Below are positions 1-13,900 of a stretch of DNA of 64,000 nt, in pieces. The notes under the pieces are model-generated. The model had not been told where the DNA came from. It searched no databases and worked only from the letters and a program-made list of their open reading frames with translations. Within the stretch, counting starts at the first letter, position 1, and each line of letters starts with the position of its first letter. This DNA comes from Cloeon dipterum (Eukaryota; Arthropoda; Insecta; Ephemeroptera; Baetidae): positions 930,001-994,000 of the forward strand of contig NC_088786.1 in NCBI RefSeq assembly GCF_949628265.1, in the 5' to 3' direction. A program made the translations under genes and the position numbers.

Positions 1-1348
1 AAGCCAGCATTGTCCAAAACAATATCTGGAAAAATATTAATTTTCTTAATTTTCGAGTTTCTTTAACTAATCATTTTCTATTGCAATCTATAGTAACTGT
101 CCTGGCTTTTTTAAGGGAATGACCAAGGTCCAACAAAATTTCTAAGACTTTTAGGAATTAATGAGCGGTTTTTCGAATAAAATACAAATTTGGAGAAAAA
201 TTAATATTCACTCAACGATTCAGGCCTCTTTGAATAAAAAATTCGGAATTTTAATGTCGTCTGTACATATTCCCCTAGTCATTTTTTGAAAACTTGTCTT
301 TTGGTGCTCTAATAAAAAAAAACTCAAAATAAAAATCAAACTAAGGCAAAATAAATGAATTAAAATGCACCGATGATAGAAGATGAGTTTCCATTCAATT
401 TCAAGATCTTGGCCCAAGCATTTTCCAAGTGATTGCAAAGAATATTTTTTTCCAACGAGGGAAGCTGCTTGATCGGATCCAAATTTTGGTGCCTTTGCTC
501 TCCTCCGCTGAGCGACATGTCACATTTATTGCCCCAAAGAGAAACCTGCAATTTAAGCCAAAAATATTATTTATTGAGGATTGAATGAAAATGTATGTAA
601 TTAACCTTGAGCAATTGGAAAAATTGCTCTTTTCCAAGGTCAGGAAGAGGTTCATCAGAGATGAAACGATTGAGGTGAGCCTCAAGTCCTTTCATGGCAG
701 ACGTGGAAGCGGCAAATCCGTGTTTCTTTTGCTCCGAAAATTGGTCAAAATCAGAGAGACTAGGGCTGCAAGAAGGGGGTTCGAATTAAGCGCTTATCTA
801 CTTTGCTCGGAAAATGTATGTGTACCTTTGAGCTATGTTATCCCTCATCCTTCTGTAGAGGTAGCATTCGACTAGAAGCCACGGAGAGTCAAACCATTTG
901 CCGCCTTGCACGCACGAGTTCCACAAGTCTACGTCATCCCCAAGATTAATTGGCACCAGAGGTTTGTTGGTTTGCAACTCATTTCTCAGCTTGGAAAAAC
1001 TTCCAATTAGTGATTTTATGTCTTCACGTGCTTCCTGTTTGGACAAAACATTGTAGAAATTTTAATTTAACCAATTTTTAGATCACAACCTCTCCAAACT
1101 GCTCGATTATCTTGTTCTTATCTCTGTACAGGTGATCGACGGTTTTGGTGATGATGACTGGAAGTCGGTCTTTTATTGTATCGTAGGCAAAACTCCTGAA
1201 ACGACACGAATTTTACGAATAATCCTGTATAATAATATGGCAATATACGCGATACACACTGCTTGTATTTGGCTGTCAACGGTGCACCCGCTGGAGTCGG
1301 CTCGTCCAAAGATTTGTCGTTGAAAACTGCGCTACTTTCATCACTCAT
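1..1348 (-). CDS. ARMT1: ARMT1-like DUF89 metal-dependent phosphatase, 5' part (partial)
   Basis: Six exons on the minus strand: 1348-1260, 1195-1090, 1034-826, 765-606, 545-371 and 25-1, all with GT-AG junctions and matching phase. They encode about 254 residues of a protein that continues off the left edge. Stretches typical of ARMT1 (human C6orf211) are seen in order: SFAYDTIKDRLP, KLRNELQTNKPLVP, DSPWLLVECYLYRR, SLWGNKCDMSLSGGE and DIVLDNAGF, the last starting the region that holds the acidic metal-site residues. Family members are cobalt/manganese-dependent phosphatases acting on sugar phosphates such as fructose 1-phosphate, as metabolite damage control; a glutamate methyltransferase activity has also been reported. 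The start is the ATG at 1348, the first in frame, upstream of a conserved splice pattern. The C-terminal half is missing because of the window edge, not a break in the gene. It is divergent to the kelch gene, so the two may share a promoter. The identification is strong; the substrate is family knowledge. Confidence 0.93.
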
Positions 1349-1964
1349 TTTTCTTTAATTTTGAAGCAAAAATATATTGTCGTTGATGCTTGATGCTTGA
1401 ATAGGAAAAGTAGAAATTAACACATATTATTATAGATAATCTAGATATTTATATATAATTTAAATAAACATATGCTCTGAATTTTGATTTTGTTTTGAAT
1501 TAACGGAATCAACCAACAAGATATAATGAATGAGAATCACGCACGCGTCTGCGTCGTTCGACTTTTCAAGGAAGCTCCGGCCTGGAAGAGCCACGCCCCC
1601 TTGGAGGTTCCATCCCGCTCGTGTGGTGTGTGAGACTGTGAGTTTGTGTGTCCGAGGCTCGCGTGGAGGAGGCTTTATTGATTTTCCCATCTCGTCGAGC
1701 GAGGAAAGAGGGGCAGCGCGAGTGAGCTGGCGAGTCGTGTGTCGTGTGCGCCTGCCGCCTTGTCCGACCGATTGACTCACACGTTGCTCCCGACACGATT
1801 GGGAGACGTTTCCTTTGCTGAATCAAAGTGTCTGGATGGTGAGCGCGGCCAGGCAGAGATCGACCTCGACCTTCAGTTGGGCTACCTGACACGGCCGGCA
1901 CTCGGCCAATGGACCACTTGTAGTAAAAGCAGTGTTCACGCCGCTCGCACGCCCGTTAAGCACC
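1349..1964. promoter_or_regulatory. Shared divergent promoter region, ARMT1 / kelch gene exon 1a
   Basis: The ARMT1 start codon (minus, 1348) and the first coding exon of the kelch gene (plus, 1965) lie head to head, 616 bp apart. The ARMT1-proximal part (1349-1500) is AT-rich. From about 1550 to 1985 the sequence turns GC- and CpG-rich, as expected of a broad TATA-less promoter and 5' UTR for the kelch transcript. I see no single convincing TATA box. The transcription starts are inferred, not seen. Confidence 0.5.
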
Positions 1965-1983
1965 ATGATGTCTGACACAGTAG
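1965..1983 (+). CDS. IVNS1ABP: Kelch gene alternative first coding exon 1a
   Basis: CACC precedes ATGATG, giving a good initiation context. The 19 coding bases (MMSDTV plus one base) are followed by the strong donor G|GTAAGT at 1984. The exon ends in phase 1 and so joins the exon at 15317, which supplies two bases (AA). The junction codon becomes GAA (Glu). It lies at the end of a CpG-rich stretch, as a first exon should. No alternative acceptor for it was searched exhaustively. Confidence 0.72.
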
Positions 1984-4900
1984 GTAAGTCACCTTGAGAA
2001 GACGCAATCAGTTCAATCAACGGATTGGTACATATATGTATTTTTCACCGTAATTTTTCGCCATTTGCTCGTGCGTGTTTAATATTGGATGGGAGGCACG
2101 CGAGATGATCGAATGCGCGCCAACATCAATTAATAAACATGAAATCAATGCGAACGTCATGGGAAGTTTTAGTTTGTCCTGATTTCCATCGATTTGTGTC
2201 TGTAATTCTTCCGTGATTATGTATGTGAAATGAGTAAGATTCGGATTGCGGATAACTCGCCCATGTAAGTAGTGCTCTTTTAGCGGATTGATTGTTTTGA
2301 TTGGATAATAAGTTAGGAACTAATATATGGAATAAATGCCGTATCCTGACCTTGCACAAAACACGTGACGCGCAAGTTGATGCCATTATTTATAAACCAC
2401 ACAAATGCAGATAACACACGTTAATTTAATTATATGCTATTAACGCACTGTTACTTTAGCATTGCTCCATTTTGAGGCAAAATAAAAATCTTTTCAATTC
2501 GGACTCGGAGGAATCCAATAATTATTGTTGAAGACAGTGTAGGAAAATTAATTTTATATTTATACGAGATCGATATGCACGCAACAACCTTCTTCTTCTT
2601 CTGCGAGTCTGGAAAATAATGCAAATTTCCGCTATAATTATTATTATTGTGTCTCGCGGCGGCAGTGGCGCGGCCAATGTACATAGGCAAAGGTCACCCC
2701 CGACCCCCACCCCACCCTCAGCGTGCGTCAGGGTGTCACCCGAGGCCGCAGCCGCTCTTCATTAAGCAGTCAATCAGGCCTCTTTGCAACAAACAAGCGC
2801 CTGTGTCGTCATGGCAACCGCTATGGGAGCTATTTCTCGCTCCCGTCATTTCGCTCTCTGTGCCCAAATGGGACAGCAACCCCCCACCCACCCACCCACC
2901 CCCGCCCGCCCGCCCGCCCCTGCCTCTTGTGCCAGCGTGGAACGCGATCGCCTCTACTTTGACTTTCTTCTTGTTGGAATCGGGAAATAATTTCCTTGAA
3001 TTCGACCACCTACTCGTAATAAGGAGTTGCGTAGCATCATTTTTTCTTTAAAAATTTGATTTGGGTATAGCGCTGCAATAATTACATATTATTTGTGATA
3101 GTTCCCATCGATTGCTGTCAAAACGAGGCAATCCAGTGCCTACGTCTGTTATTGTGTTTCATTCAAACAACAACCAGATGTGCGTGTCCAATTCGGCTCT
3201 TTGAAATTCAAAAGCGGTCAGTTTTGGAATTTCTACTTTCAAATCACAAAAGGAGCGAGCGTTTCCGGGTAAAAGCATCTGCCCGTCCTAAATAAATATT
3301 CCTCCTTAAGGAGTGCGCGTTGGGAAATAATAAGTGTCGTTTGACATTTTCCCTTCACGTTTCCAAGATAAATGATTATTTTCTTCCAACTGGCCAAGCT
3401 GCGTGTTATTTTAATTAATATATCCGGTCGTCACGGATGAAAATTAATCATTGCACAAGTATTGACTTTGGTTTCTCATTGTTTCCTTTCGATCAGCGGG
3501 GGCCAAATGTGTGATAAAATTGGTTCGCACTGCGCAGATCCAAGATGGCGTTTAATGTGGGAAACAAAAAGCTCTCTTTGGATTGGCGTACGAGTGTCAA
3601 GAGTTTGTTTTTACGATCCATCAAAAGACAAGAAATGCAAATTATACGTCACAATCTTGACCAAAACTTGCTTCTTTTCGCGCATTATCACGTGACCATT
3701 TTTTCGCGCCCTACTCCACCGGACGCCACATCTGCGCGCCGCACGAATCTGGCCCCGCTGCTTTTCATCAACCTAATGATTCTATTGTTTGTTGCGAAAA
3801 TTTATTTTGTAGATGCTAAAATAGCTTAGGGATATTACACGTCCAACCAGAGAAATTGGTCTCCGTCCCCGGCGTTCAATGTGCCACCGCAGACCAAAAT
3901 AACAGCCAAAGTAACGTTTTTCGATTTTCAAAAACGCTGGAAATTTCTCCACAATCTCAACACACTTGATTTGAATTTTAAAGTGTTTTTCTCTGCTAAG
4001 TAAGCTTGTTTGTTTTAATTTTCCGAACCATTCGATAACGCGCACATTAATATTTCCAAATAACCCAATTATCAAACAGGATATTAGACTCTCTCTCTCT
4101 CTCTCTGAAATCACGCGGGGCAGCTTCTCTCATTAAAATTTAAAACAACAATATTAATTAGTATATTTTGTGTCTAAAAATAAAATATTTAACTAATTTG
4201 TAAACAAAACTGTTGCCCAGTTGATCTGGATCTAATAATTCATATCGAATAAACATTTTATAGTGTCAAAGTCTGTTAAACATTAGTTCTATTTTCGAGC
4301 CTAATAGTAAATTAAAGCCACCAATTTAATTCGTTATTGTTGCGAAACGAAGGGGAATGAATTAATCAATCAAGAGTCGCAGACGGAATCGAGCCCTTTT
4401 GGCGTGGCGCCAATTATTTGTGCAAAGAAGCACGTGGCTGGGTGACACAGCCGCCCGCCGTCGTCTCGCGCGGCAGTCGCGGCGCCGTGTGGAAATTTAA
4501 CCCACACGCACACGCGAGCTCTTTATTATTTCTGGTAAGGAATCGGCTCGGTCGGATGGCAAGAAGAACTACAAGCGACAAAAACTAGGCGTCCTTCTCG
4601 CGCTTGCATCACCTGAAAGACGGATAGATAGCGGGCGGGCTTCTCCCTTTGTTTGGTTTGGTTAGAAAAACTACGCTGTTCAACGTTAACTCGTTTTATG
4701 TAAAGATTAATTTGTGCGAGGTCGAGATGCCGGCGACAATCCATCCAACTTTTGGAGAAAAAGTTGTTCTCTGTGCCGGCATGCTGGCCGGACTAAAATT
4801 AGAGAGGTTCACCTTCGTTTAGGTCGATAACATGCAACATGACCTTTAATTTTTGAGCACGCGATGAGCACGCCTTGGCTGGTGTATCTTTGGAAGTATG

Positions 4901-7900
4901 CAAAGAGGAATAATTCTTCTCTTTATTTATTTCTAAATATTTTACAAGTCTTGAGCGCGCAAACGGAATAGCAAATAAAAAAACATCACGAAAGACTTTC
5001 TGCGGAACATCTGGACCGCTGCTTTCAGAAGAAGAAAAAATAAGTAAAATCGCTATGATTTTAAAAAGTTACTTTTCGCGATTAAATTATGGCCTATAGG
5101 TTTTTACAATTGGGGGGCGAGCACCCCAAAAACCGTTCAGCTCCCCAGGGGAGGTCAAACCAAGTCGAACGGTGTTCACTTTTTGCCTTTCTGACGCTTA
5201 GAACCCGAGATTTGGCGCTCGCAACATTTGCATAAACTGAAATAATCATGGTTTTCGAGATTCAAAATTGAATTTCTTATAAACGAAGCCGAAACCACCT
5301 TGAAATTTTCACAAACGTTTACACATACCCTGAGACTACTTTTTGAGGGGCGTTTCGAGGTTTAAAAGTAAAGCTCTGTAATAAAAAATAAAATAAAAAT
5401 AAATTGCCTTGACCGATGACCTCAAATTCGGTGTTCATTGGATTGGGCTTTTAAAATTAGTTATTGCACCCTCAAAATTCGCCATTTTTGACATTTTTGA
5501 AAGAATTTGTATCAGCAACGAAACGAATGGATATATGTATAATTTTATTCCTGACAAGATGTTCTTTGGAGCAGCGCCAAAATATTCAATGAGTTTATAT
5601 GAATAAACTACCTCTTCCATGATTTTTCGGGCGTAACATGTAAACGGCAATTTTACCTTAATTCCCTCTGGTTCCAAATAAACCGAGAAAAGCGAGTTTA
5701 TTTGAGCCGATGTGATTTACAAGCATTCCTCCCTGTGCCTCTCGAGAGTGAATCCTAGCACCACTTCGAAAATAGCTTTTCTTCCGCGTTCGCGTTCAAG
5801 ATAGAACAAAAATCGCCGTGCGTAAAATGCGAGCGCCGCGGAGCCTGCCCAGCACTTTTATTCGTGTGCAGCTTTGGAGTTTGGACAGCGCTTAAATATA
5901 CAAATCGACTCTTGTTAGTTGGCCAGCATTGGCTCGCCATGATTTTACGATTGCAGTCTTTTTTGTGTTCAGAAATAGAGCAGCACTTGAGTTATTTGCA
6001 GATGGCAGGTTTCTATAATCACATCTATTTTAAGTTGTTTTTGAAAAGGGGCTGACACAATTATAGAGAAAGCGTTATAACTGAAAACAAGTTTTCGAAA
6101 TTTCGGAGATAAACAATCAATTAAGTTGATCGACGTTCCAATTCTCAGCCTTTCATTTCAGATTCAAAAGGTTTCGTGGAAGCAAGGTGGAGGCGTAGCA
6201 GCTAGAAGGTAACGCTCTCTTCCGTCCAATCCAGATAAATTATCCGGTGGGCGAAAGTGTTTGGCAGCGATTTTTAACGAGAGGTCTAAATTTGCGTGGC
6301 ATACTTTTTTGTCTTGGCTGCGTAAAAAAGTCACATTCCCGTGACACTTTTTGTGTCTTGGCACGTTTTAATTTGCCGTCACTTCTGCGGCTGATTAACT
6401 CGGGAGGCTGTGTTTCCCGCCGTGGGTGGATCAAACAGATACAAGTCGGTGCAAATTGCAAATGACCCGCTTTTTGCCGGAGCCCATCTTTATTCCGCTG
6501 TCATAACGCCGGTCCACCCCATTAGTACACGTCTTGCTCGCGTTAGTTCCGCTAATATGTGCGTGCGGCCATTGTCTTGTTTTTCTGATCTATGTTTTGT
6601 TTCTTTTAAAATGATTCACGGTGGTACATCTTAATCTAAAATGAAGCAGATTCCAATCTTAAACGTAACGCCCTCTAAAATCAAAAGAAATTGTTGTTAC
6701 TTTTGATTAAAGCTGTGATAATTCTGAGGAATTTACGTTACATGCTGACTCGTGTTTTTTTTCGACGTCCTGGTGCTGAAAAAGAGTTGCACTAACACAA
6801 GATCGCCAACTCAAACTTCAAACCGTGTTACAAAATGTGTTACACGTTAAACAAACTTGGCGACGGAGGCTCTCCTCGCCTCAAACTTTCACACTTTTCG
6901 CACCCCGAGAGAGCACTCTTAATTGAGCAAATTGGTGCTCTTAGATCTCTAGCTCTGGAGACGCTAAATCGGCCTGCAACAACTTTTTTGCTGCCAAGAA
7001 AATAACCAGGCCTTGAAACATTACAAATACTTACCGAGACTTTTAAAAGCCAACCGAAACGCATTGCCTCGTAATTATCATCTTTATTGTCTTTTGGCGA
7101 GGTCATACATCTAGGGGCGGATTACGGCAACGCAACCTTGAGAGAAAATGGCAACGCTCTGGGCATAAGGCTTGTATTGTACAGGGTTTCAAGGTCGAGC
7201 TAAAAACAGTGCCGTAATCCGCCCCCAGATATTGTTACAATTCTAAATATATATGCCCCCCAATTGCAATGCACAAACAAAATACACACAAAAATCATAA
7301 ATTTTTAACAAATGCCAAGAATTCACCTGAATCATAAAACTCCTTCAAGTACAAAAATTATTTTAAGGCTGACACGAATTTCTCGTATCGTGGCTCAAGC
7401 CGCAGTGAAACTGGCACAAATTTGCAGCACTAGAAAATGGATTCTGCTGCGAGATCATTAATGTTAGATTAGATGGCTATAAACGGATTTTAAGTCATCC
7501 TTCGTCTTTTTTGCAACTAAAATGCACCATCAGTCGACAATTTCCAACACGGCTGATTGCGTGTAGATTAAAACTATCGATTATTTTATGCAACTGACGC
7601 TTCTGACGCCTACATATGCTGTCCATTTCCATAAAGTAAACTATTGCTACAAAGTTGTCGGCGTTGCATTATGGAATTTCTGGATTTCACATGCGAAACT
7701 GGTATTTAGTTGGAATAATAGTCAGCAACTGTCGTCACGCCAAACGAGAAGTACGCTGGCTTTGGCGAGGCGGCTGTTTGTCTCTTTTTGCTGTTTATTT
7801 CATTGTCTATGGCAAGGCCGCCGCACGCTATAGGAGTACGTATGTGTGTGTAATTATACGGTGCTCATGCAAACGTAATCCGTTCTTCGACTCGGTGACC

Positions 7901-10900
7901 TTGGCGATCTTGGAGCGAATTCGATATCTCCGCTCTTTCTTGATGAGCAATTCTAGCACATAAATAATGCAGAAAAATACTTCAAGCTGGCAATGTGGCT
8001 TATGTAAAATCCGTGCAAAACATCCCATGAAAGAAAAATTGGCTCCTTTGAAAATACTTAAAAAAAAACAGCGGGAGCCAAATTCGTGCGACGTGCAGAT
8101 ATGGCGTCCGGTGGAGTATGGCGCGAAAAAACGGTCACGTGAAAATGCGCGAAAAGTAGCAAGTTTTGTGACGTATAATTTGCATCACTCTTAACTAATT
8201 GAGCTAAAAAACGGTGCCGTAATCCGCCCCGAAGTGCGAAAACCGTTGGACACAAGAACGCTGGTGACCAATCAGAAAAGGGAACACTCTCTCTGATTTC
8301 CCAGCGCCACCGGAACAGCCAGCGGCAAGTATCTAGACTTCCTATCGCTTGACTCGCTGTGGCGCTGCTGTCTCGATCCGTCGATCCGCTGCCTTCTCTG
8401 TTGATCGGCACAAATTTTTGCTCTGTTCATAACAAAATCCGCTTCAGCTGCCTAAAAAAATCAAATATGAAATTACAGTTGCATTTAAAACCAACAAAAG
8501 GCGGGAAATTGCTTGTCATAGCTGGCCACATCCTCTCTAGTCTAGATTAAGGTCAACTCATCCGCCAATTAAGTGTGGCGGCATCTATAAATTTTAATTT
8601 CGCCAGAGCCGTTTCACCCATGGTACTCATCCTATACTCGGCGGGCGTGTTTGAATGAAAGTTTCTGGCGCGTGTTAAATAAATTAGCACATGCGGCCCG
8701 CGAGATAACGAGTGGGACAAACAAAGCCATTCAGCGGTGTTTATTCGCGGCATCTGACTGACTGTTGCGACTTTTTAGCCAACTCATGAGAAACGTGAGT
8801 TTGGGATTTTATTACAAGAAACGAAACGCTCAATACCGATAACACACACGGCGTGGAAAAATTGCGACACAGGGAATAAATTGGCTCTCGTTACAAGCAG
8901 CACTTTTCTCTGCCTACCGCGCGTGTTGGCCGCGAGCCATGCAGTCGAGGTGTTTGCCCCCGTTGCCCGAAATGTTGGAAAAGTGCGGCGGGCTCGAAAT
9001 AAAATCAAATAATGATCCTCGGCTCGTCGACGCATTTTTCCCGCTCAAACCGCTTCATTTCGGATTTCTGGCGCTGCCGTGGAACACTATGTTTTTTTTA
9101 AGGGCGGATTTTTGTGCGTGGAGCCCAAGACGGAGGAGTAGGAGAGAGAGGTTCCTTCACTTGCAAACACACGCTGTTTTGCGAACTTGTTGCACTCCCA
9201 ACTGAGCCCCACCGACAAAGCTGAATAAGCTGCGCGGAAATGGAGAATGAGCCCAAAAAGCACAGACAAATTGCCGCAAAGCTAAATTTGCTTGATTTCT
9301 TTTTAAATTTCCTTCAAGTTCAACAGCTACAGTGATAAAGCTTGGATCCATTTCCTAAATCTTGATAACAGAACAATAATAATATCGCAATTGTCAAAGT
9401 CTGTCGAGGAGCAGATAATAAAAATTAAGTGGAAAAGCGTGCTCAAATTGCGCAATATTACTTTTTGCAAGATGGTGGCTAATTATCGTTAGTTTGAATG
9501 TCGCCCCATTCGCTAATCTCTGGAGACACAACGCACATTTCCTTTCCTTTTGTTGTTGTTTATTTTTTTCTGCCTACTTGGTTGACACAATTAATTTGCA
9601 TGCGTTGCGTCGCCGGCGTCTGGCGCTCGTGGCGCTCGCGTAATAGACAAGAGAAGAGACTAGAGCAATTTGGGCTCGAAATCGCGGCAGATGTGACGCT
9701 ATAGTTATCACGCGGCTGATAAGGACAGAACCACCACGCGCTCCCTTCCCTGCTGGGGTTTCCCGATACACAAGCTTGTTGCTTGGCACGTAAGCAGCGA
9801 ATTCAACACTTATCTATAGCAAAAAAAAAATTGCTATATTGAATGACCCAAATGAAAATAATGGCCACTTCTACTTCGTCGACAAATCACCACCGTTCGC
9901 TTCGATGAGTTTTTCTCGGAACTCCATATTGACAAATGTATCAATTCCAAAATTTTCACGTATAATTAAAAAAGCAAAATATTATAACAGAAACAGATTT
10001 CCTTTATTAGCCAATTATTAATGTATAAGCTTAACAGGCCATCAATTTAGAATATTTTGCATTGTTGACTCTTTAGCAAGTCTATTCTTTGTGAAATTTA
10101 GCAACAGTTTCTCTTTAGAGAGGAATGATACTGCAAAAGCCTGGAAAATGCTTGTTGCCAATGCATAAACTCGTTCCTTAGGATTCAGTTGAAGCCTAAA
10201 TTTACCTAAGGAAGCACTGTAATTTTTCGAGAGAATTGGCCGGAAAGTTACCGTGTTTTTCAAATGGTAAGGGCTGTCTCCTTACTTGAAATCCGATTTA
10301 ATTTCAAAACCAAGAGTTTCCCCAATAAGTGGCATACACAATTGGACAGATCTCGATGAGAGGAATCCAAATTTGCGAAGAAAATATGTTCAAGCACTGT
10401 AAATTTCGGAGAAAATTGGCTAAATTTGAATTTTTACTGTAGGAAGGTCCTTTTTTGGTTGAACAAATTGTTTATCGATCAATTGTTTATGTCATCTAAC
10501 AATTTAAATAATTTTCAATTGTTGCCCAGTATCATTCCACTTTAAATTTCAGATTTTGCCGAATTTCTCTGAAATATAAATTATTTTTTCGCTTGATTTC
10601 GATCCCTGTTGTCAAAATCATTCCAATAGTGTGCGAGTTTAAAGGAAAATTTCCCCAAATTCTGAAATAAATCGTGACTTTACAGTAGGGAGATGGTGCT
10701 TGATTAGCATGCAAACTTTTGAGCCATTGTTCTCAAAAATTTAAACTAGAATATATTTATTTCAGCTTTTTCCTAATTTTTTTCCAGATTTTACAAAAAC
10801 CAAGCCCGTTGTTTGCAAGTCGAGAATTGAACGCGTGATGTGCTCTCCGTTTGGGGGAATTCAACACCCGTCTGTAATTGCAGTAATAATTTGCGCCCTC

Positions 10901-13900
10901 TGCTCTTTTCCTCGGGGGGAGGGGGGACAGAAAACACGACACGTGCTCTGTTAATTAATTTCTCGGGTCGCGTGTGCTGACGGAAATCGGATCTCGCGAC
11001 TTTTGGCACTCCCGGAATCGGTTTGAGCCGTGCCTGGTCCTGGTCTGTTAATTTTAGATGACTTACATTTCATTAAATGCGGCAGCTTTGATGACTGCGC
11101 CCGTGTTCGCACATATATATACGCACGGTACACATGGCTATTTTTGATTCGGTATTAAAATTCGTTAAGCGTGCTCTTCAGTTTGATCCGGTTTTGTCTA
11201 GAAAATTATCATAGACTTTTCTTAAGACTTTTTGAGCATTGGAATGGTAGAAGGCAGCTGAAATTCATTGGACTGAGTCACGCGGATGATGACTCTTTTC
11301 GAAAGCAGTAAATCGCCAGGTAAATTATCAAATCTAACTTTTATAGCAACACAGTTTGTGCTAAAAAAAACTCAAAATTATTTTTGTTTAGCGACGCATG
11401 AAGGGAGTTTCAGTGATTTTGCTGTAACCCTGAGGACTGAGGACATATAGAGTAAAGATTTACATAAAAAAATTTGTGAAAAATCCTTTTCAAAAAAGGC
11501 TATTTAAGAATTTGTGGAAAACTAAAAATTTCCAGGTTGCGCTGTTTAAATTTTTGGGCTCAAAAGTTTTCATGCTAATAAAGCTCTGTCCTCTACTGTA
11601 ATATCACGATTTATTTCACAATTTAGTCAATTTTTCCCTGATAACTTGCACACCGTTGGATAGAATCGAAATCAAGCGAGAAACCAATTTGATTTTTCGT
11701 AAAAGTTGGCAAAATGGGAACCTAACTGTTGCTCGGTCTCTCAAATAATAATTAACTACTTGCTATAATCAACTACGCAAATTGTTTTTAACTCAAGAAA
11801 ATGAATCAAAGGCAAAACAATAATTTATTACGATAATATTCTTCTCATAATATTTTTCAACTAGGAACTTTCATGATGATGAAACGAGCAGTGTAAGAAT
11901 TATGCCCCTCTTAAATGAATTAAAATATATAAAAAAAAACAATTCCCCTCGCGCAATGTTGCTTTTGGTGTCGTGTCGTTGGAAAGGGTTAGTGACAAAA
12001 GTGCACACATACACACTCGAGTGGCGCAGAAGAAAGGGCAAGAGTAAAATTAGCCCCGGCGCGAGTGGAAGTGCAGCAACGGCAACGGATTCGATGCTCG
12101 CGCGGCACCCCACTTTTCTCTCTCGCTCTCGATCTCGCTTCGGCGGCAATCGCGTCGCGCTCGGAGCCGCAAATATAGCGAGACTGCGGCTAGCCATAGC
12201 CAGCGCATTAGTAGTCGTCGTTTCGCACACGCACGCCTCATTTTGTCGCCGATTCCGCTCCGCAGACCACATGGTTCCACTCTAGCACCGGCTCGCAACT
12301 CCACGTCTCCCACCATGTACCCCAAGGAAAACGACCGTGAGTTGCAAAATTTACCCTCTGACCTCGTTATCAATTTGAAAGGGTTGTGGCTCGGTCGCAC
12401 CCTGCACTGTTTCTCAAATCGATACAACCTAGTTATAAATTGAACGAAAGATCGTTCACCTCCGGCCAACAATTTGTTTGTCAAACGTCCAATAATAATT
12501 TACAATTTATGTAGAGCTCTCAAGCATGACGTTGATGAAACTCCATTTACACACACCACGTGTGCATCATCTTAAAAAATATTAAGGCGAAGAACTCCCA
12601 AGCGGTCGTGTTACGTGCGGGTTAATTGAAAGGGTTGCGACGAGAAAACGCATTTTTTAAAAAAAATGCAGTGTGCCGTGGTTTCTCGCGGGCAATGTTT
12701 TCACCTCAATTTTCTAGGTATTATTTCATGACTTCGACTTGAAAAATTGAGGCAGAGTAGAGGAAATATTGACCGCTCCGACCGCAAATTTGAAGTTTTC
12801 ACTCTGGAAAAATTATTTTTTGAGCAAATTGGTAAAAATTGAGTGGTATAAACCCCGCGGTAAGCAAATGCAAGCTGTCAATTGATTTTTTCAAAATCAC
12901 GTGTCGGGTCGAATATCGTGCAAAATGCACGTGACCTCTTTTGAACCTGTGCGCGGAAGAAGAAAGGCTTGTTGCCGCGAGAGTGCACAGTTAACCTGGA
13001 AGTAGCGAAAGAAACAGCTGCAGTCACGTGTGCACACGGGAAGCGTCGAAGAAAATGTAGAGGGTCGATTTTGAGATGCGTTTTGCAAGTTTGTGGAGTG
13101 GTGGCCAGAGTCCAATTAGCTAACCCGTGGCAGACGACCAAACCATTGTTTAATCACCCCGAGAGAGTTAATTGAATCACGCGTACGATTACGAGTTGAT
13201 TTACTGAACGAGAAACTCTCAATCCGTTGCGTTGGCAAAGCGGCCGACCGGCTATTTTTAGGCGTACGTGCGGCGAAGGCGAAAAGATCCTTGAAAGGTA
13301 CGCACCTTAATTCGAGAGTGATTTCCATGCCCACTCGGCGGATCGCGCCCATGACCGAAAATCTGTGCTAGCACGTGTACAGATACTGTTGCTAGCAGCG
13401 TTTACTGACTGCCTGCCTTCAACTATATAATATATTCTCTCGATGCGCGCTGAGAAAACTAGATATTATATTTTTTTAAATGTTTTGCTCTCGGTTCCAG
13501 AGAGTGAGTCGGTTCCGTTTTCTCCAGGCTAACAGAGGCCTTTAAGCATTCGCGCCGACCTTCCCCTAGATGATAATTACACCTCGCCGAGCAAGCAATG
13601 AACACGGGCGAAAATGGACGCGCACGCAAAGTAATCCGATTCACTCACAATCAGCAGACAAGTTGACTGCCGCGCGTGAGTCACTGTGAGCCGTATTTAC
13701 TTGGTTGGGCTCATGTCCGCTCTCAACCGGTGTTATGTGCGCTATAAAAACGAGGTTACATTCTTTGTAAACACAAGGGAAACGAAAATTCTCGGGAATT
13801 TTACAAGGCTTGCATTGCGCAGTTAATTTGTAAAGTGAAGTAATTGTAAATATTTCCAATTTCGTCCAAACCTATATTTCCACAAAGTGAAGCACTGGAA

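Larger units (their letters stand above)
1984..12314. other. First intron of kelch isoform a
   Basis: About 10.3 kb without a supported gene. It holds a C/CCCA-rich stretch (2878-2925), short interspersed repeats (3494-3760, about 5100-5330, 7109-7230, 8069-8400, about 10040-10770, about 11560-11730), a CT run (4089-4106) and AT-rich single-copy sequence. Open frames here are short, lack family motifs and show no splice context, so I call none of them. Confidence 0.7.

Noticed and set aside
3782-4114. 110-codon minus-strand frame in the first kelch intron
   Set aside because: It starts in a CT microsatellite and has no domain-like pattern; likely chance.
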